The notes under the pieces: generated by a model
What the model was told of the DNA's origin: nothing
Seen by the model: only the letters and a program-made list of their open reading frames with translations
Databases searched by the model: none
In this document: positions 62,104 through 64,000 of the stretch, one piece after another
Layout: every line of letters begins with the position of its first letter
How positions within the stretch are numbered: the stretch's first letter is position 1
Program-made: the position numbers and the translations under genes
NCBI RefSeq assembly: GCF_025562715.2
Contig: NZ_JAPFCC010000001.1
Coordinates: 2,932,501-2,996,500, forward strand
Direction of reading: 5' to 3'
DNA from: Endozoicomonas gorgoniicola
GTDB lineage: Bacteria > Pseudomonadota > Gammaproteobacteria > Pseudomonadales > Endozoicomonadaceae
Length of the DNA: 64,000 nucleotides

Positions 62104-62652
62104 ATGGAAATTTTAAATGAAGTTCAAGTAAGGGACATAATTTCCCAAGGAAGATCGGCATCAGAGAATATTATTACAACGATGCTTGATGAAATTGAAG
62201 CTGATTATCCAACTATCTACCGTTTCATCTATGGTGAACCATCCGATGATATTGCAACTATTAACAAAGACATGGCAAACCTCTATCTCGATTTATCATG
62301 TGATGTGATATGGTTCTATGTCAAATCCTATGGGAATCCTCCTAAACTAAAGAGTGAAGAAGAATGGACTCTAGGTCAGTTATCATTAATTGATGCTGAG
62401 TTAAAATCCCTTAAAAACGAAATATCAATAAATAAAAAGATTAAAAATAATCTACAAGAAAGATTTATTAAACGAAGTCTTGAGGCAAACATTCAACTTG
62501 AATTAATGCAATACCTTCAAAATGAAGTTGCTAAATATGCATCATTTAAGAAAGCTCGATCAGCAGCCTCTCAAGTAACAAACAATTATCTATTTATATT
62601 GGTAAGGTTATTGGGTGATTTATATTCTAGCGAAACTCGAAAAGAGGCATAA
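62104..62652 (+). CDS. Hypothetical protein of cassette 5
   Basis: A 182-residue, A+T-rich, helical protein starting MEILNEVQVRDIISQGRSAS. A long helical second half (EISINKKIKNNLQERFIKRS) may be coiled coil. It has no family I recognise. Its stop TAA is part of the attC R'' sequence. The start at 62104 is preferred over 61993, though the ribosome site is weak. Confidence 0.6.
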   Translation: MEILNEVQVRDIISQGRSASENIITTMLDEIEADYPTIYRFIYGEPSDDIATINKDMANLYLDLSCDVIWFYVKSYGNPPKLKSEEEWTLGQLSLIDAELKSLKNEISINKKIKNNLQERFIKRSLEANIQLELMQYLQNEVAKYASFKKARSAASQVTNNYLFILVRLLGDLYSSETRKEA

Positions 62653-64000
62653 ATCGGGTAGCCGGAGGTCTCTAACCTCCAGCCCCCACATCACACCGGC
62701 GTGCGGGTCCGCACCGGGCGATTCACCGAGGGTGGTGAAACCTGATCCACAAGTCTTTCAGGGAAACAAGCCCGAGTTTACTGAGAAAACTGTCGTTTAA
62801 TGCTAACTGTGCCGCATAGGTTTTGCTTAGCCGGTAATACCCTTTGCTACTGGCTGCAATCGAGGCGGCCTTGATGTGATCAACACCTAACCTGATCAAA
62901 TTTCTGTAACGGGTTTTCGGCTTTCGCCATTGTTTGATAAAACAACAGCGAATCCGCCGACGTATCCATTGATCCAGTCGCGGTATAGGACTGTAATATT
63001 CGGTTATCCTGAAATAACCCATCCAGCCCCGGATATATTCGGCCAGCTTCTTCAAGCGATATTCCATCGATACTCCCCAGCTTCGGCTGGTGAGTTTCAG
63101 GATTTTTCGCCTGAAGCGGTTCAGACTCTTCTCCGACCAGCGGATTCGCTTCCCTGTGAAGGTAAAACTCAGGAACTCAGCTTCGGTAGCTTTCACCACC
63201 TTGCTCTTTGTCGGGTTTATCCTCAGTTTCAGCTTGCGCTCAAGGTAACGTGTGATGCTTTCCATCACTCGCTCCCCGGCTCGCTGGCTGCCAACGAGGA
63301 TCACAAAGTCATCGCAGTAGCGTGCGAAGCAATGCCCCCGGTACTCCAGTTCCTTGTCCAGGTCATCGAGAAGGACATTCGACAGCAGCGGTGAAAGTGG
63401 ACCGCCTTGTGGCATACCTACCCGGGTTGGGTAGCATTGCCCATCAACCATGACGCCAGCACGAAGGTAGCGGCCAATCAGCTTCAACAGACGCTTGTCG
63501 TGAATCTTTCGAGAGACTCTCGACATAAGAACATCATGGCTGACCGTATCAAAGAATTTACTCAGATCAACATCAACCGCCTGATGCAGCCCCTGCTTAA
63601 TGTATCGATTAACCTGTTGTACAGCGTCTTGTGCAGACCTTCCCGGTCTGTAACCGAAGCTGCTGGGAGAGAAGTCAGGATCAAAGATGGGTGATAATAC
63701 CTGCACAATGGCCTGTTGTATCACTCGATCCATGACTGTCGGGATGCCCAGCAACCGTTCTCCACCATCGGGCTTTTCTATAACAGCCCGAAGGACGGGA
63801 GATGGTCTGTAAGTCCCATTGAGTAAGGCTTGGCGCGCTGAAGGCCAGTGCTGACGGGCAAAGTCAGGATAGGCTTTAATGGTGATCCCATCTATTCCGG
63901 GAGCCCCTTTGTTACTTCTGACTTGTTTCCATGCTTTCAGCAAATTGGCAGGTTCCAGTGCGCAACTCAGTAGATCGTGGTTCAAAGCTGGTTAAAGATT
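62653..64000 (-). mobile_element. Group IIC-attC intron, copy 5 (cut by window end)
   Basis: Type B intron in cassette 5's attC after GGCATAA. 1348 bases visible; its 5' end lies beyond the window. Domain V bulge CG like copy 4. Confidence 0.9.
62723..63985 (-). CDS. Group II intron-encoded reverse transcriptase, copy 5
   Basis: A complete 420-residue RT/maturase, type B (Lys36, MVDGQC, RKLKLR, KLTSRSW), ending HHPR. YCDD and X domain present. No endonuclease domain. Confidence 0.93.
   Translation of the reverse strand: MNHDLLSCALEPANLLKAWKQVRSNKGAPGIDGITIKAYPDFARQHWPSARQALLNGTYRPSPVLRAVIEKPDGGERLLGIPTVMDRVIQQAIVQVLSPIFDPDFSPSSFGYRPGRSAQDAVQQVNRYIKQGLHQAVDVDLSKFFDTVSHDVLMSRVSRKIHDKRLLKLIGRYLRAGVMVDGQCYPTRVGMPQGGPLSPLLSNVLLDDLDKELEYRGHCFARYCDDFVILVGSQRAGERVMESITRYLERKLKLRINPTKSKVVKATEAEFLSFTFTGKRIRWSEKSLNRFRRKILKLTSRSWGVSMEYRLKKLAEYIRGWMGYFRITEYYSPIPRLDQWIRRRIRCCFIKQWRKPKTRYRNLIRLGVDHIKAASIAASSKGYYRLSKTYAAQLALNDSFLSKLGLVSLKDLWIRFHHPR

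Noticed and set aside
50504..64000. CRISPR array or tandem satellite, because of the regular repeats
   Set aside because: Repeat units are about 2 kb and are introns with reverse transcriptases; no short repeat-spacer structure.

Overview
The window looks like a gammaproteobacterial chromosome made almost entirely of mobile DNA. The style (about 50% G+C, P2-like prophage, SXT-like recombination genes, chromosomal integron) suggests a marine Oceanospirillales-type bacterium such as Endozoicomonas. That assignment is an impression from protein style, not a proven identity.

Layout. (1) 1-978: the 3' part of a tyrosine integrase cut by the window edge, followed by a PrtN-like gene. (2) About 1.3-37.9 kb: a mosaic prophage. 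Its left part holds small early genes, a 927-residue primase-helicase, an unusual double CsrA-like protein, a small tyrosine recombinase, a CII-like regulator and a divergent CI-like repressor. From 12.2 to 24.0 kb the tail genes follow P2 order (D, X, U, T, E/E', FII, FI, fibre assembly, H, I, J, W, V and completion proteins). From 24 to 35.4 kb come lysis genes, a protease-scaffold-capsid fusion, head morphogenesis protein, portal and terminase. A GroES-like gene overlaps another tyrosine recombinase, next to a DnaA-box-rich region. A 30-bp direct repeat at 1322 and 37855 brackets this block. (3) 38.2-39.3 kb: a second integrase with its own terminator. (4) 39.3-45.5 kb: an operon reading bet, YqaJ-type exonuclease, MoxR/CobS-type ATPase, DUF3150 protein and CobT-like VWA protein, as in SXT/R391-type ICEs; then a Fic gene and an Integrase_1-type recombinase. 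(5) 49.3-64.0 kb: a chromosomal integron with a LexA-boxed intI, an attI junction and five gene cassettes.

The most striking part is the integron. Every one of the five visible attC sites is split at the same position (after ...TAA of R'') by a 1934-bp group IIC (attC-type) intron lying on the strand opposite the cassette genes; the fifth is cut by the window end. Each cassette's first bases are the reverse complement of its last bases, which fixes cassette and intron boundaries to the base. The cassettes carry a LysE-type exporter (broken by an IS30-family element), two near-identical copies of an ORF-less cassette, a ClpP-fold lipoprotein and an unknown protein. Intron copy 1 is a clean mosaic of the two intron subtypes present (copies 2/3 and copies 4/5).

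How it works together: the prophage genes form long, overlapping, probably co-translated operons on the minus strand, controlled from the 9.8-10.35 kb divergent region. The ICE-like module supplies single-strand annealing recombination. The integron captures cassettes under SOS control, while its introns have occupied every attC.
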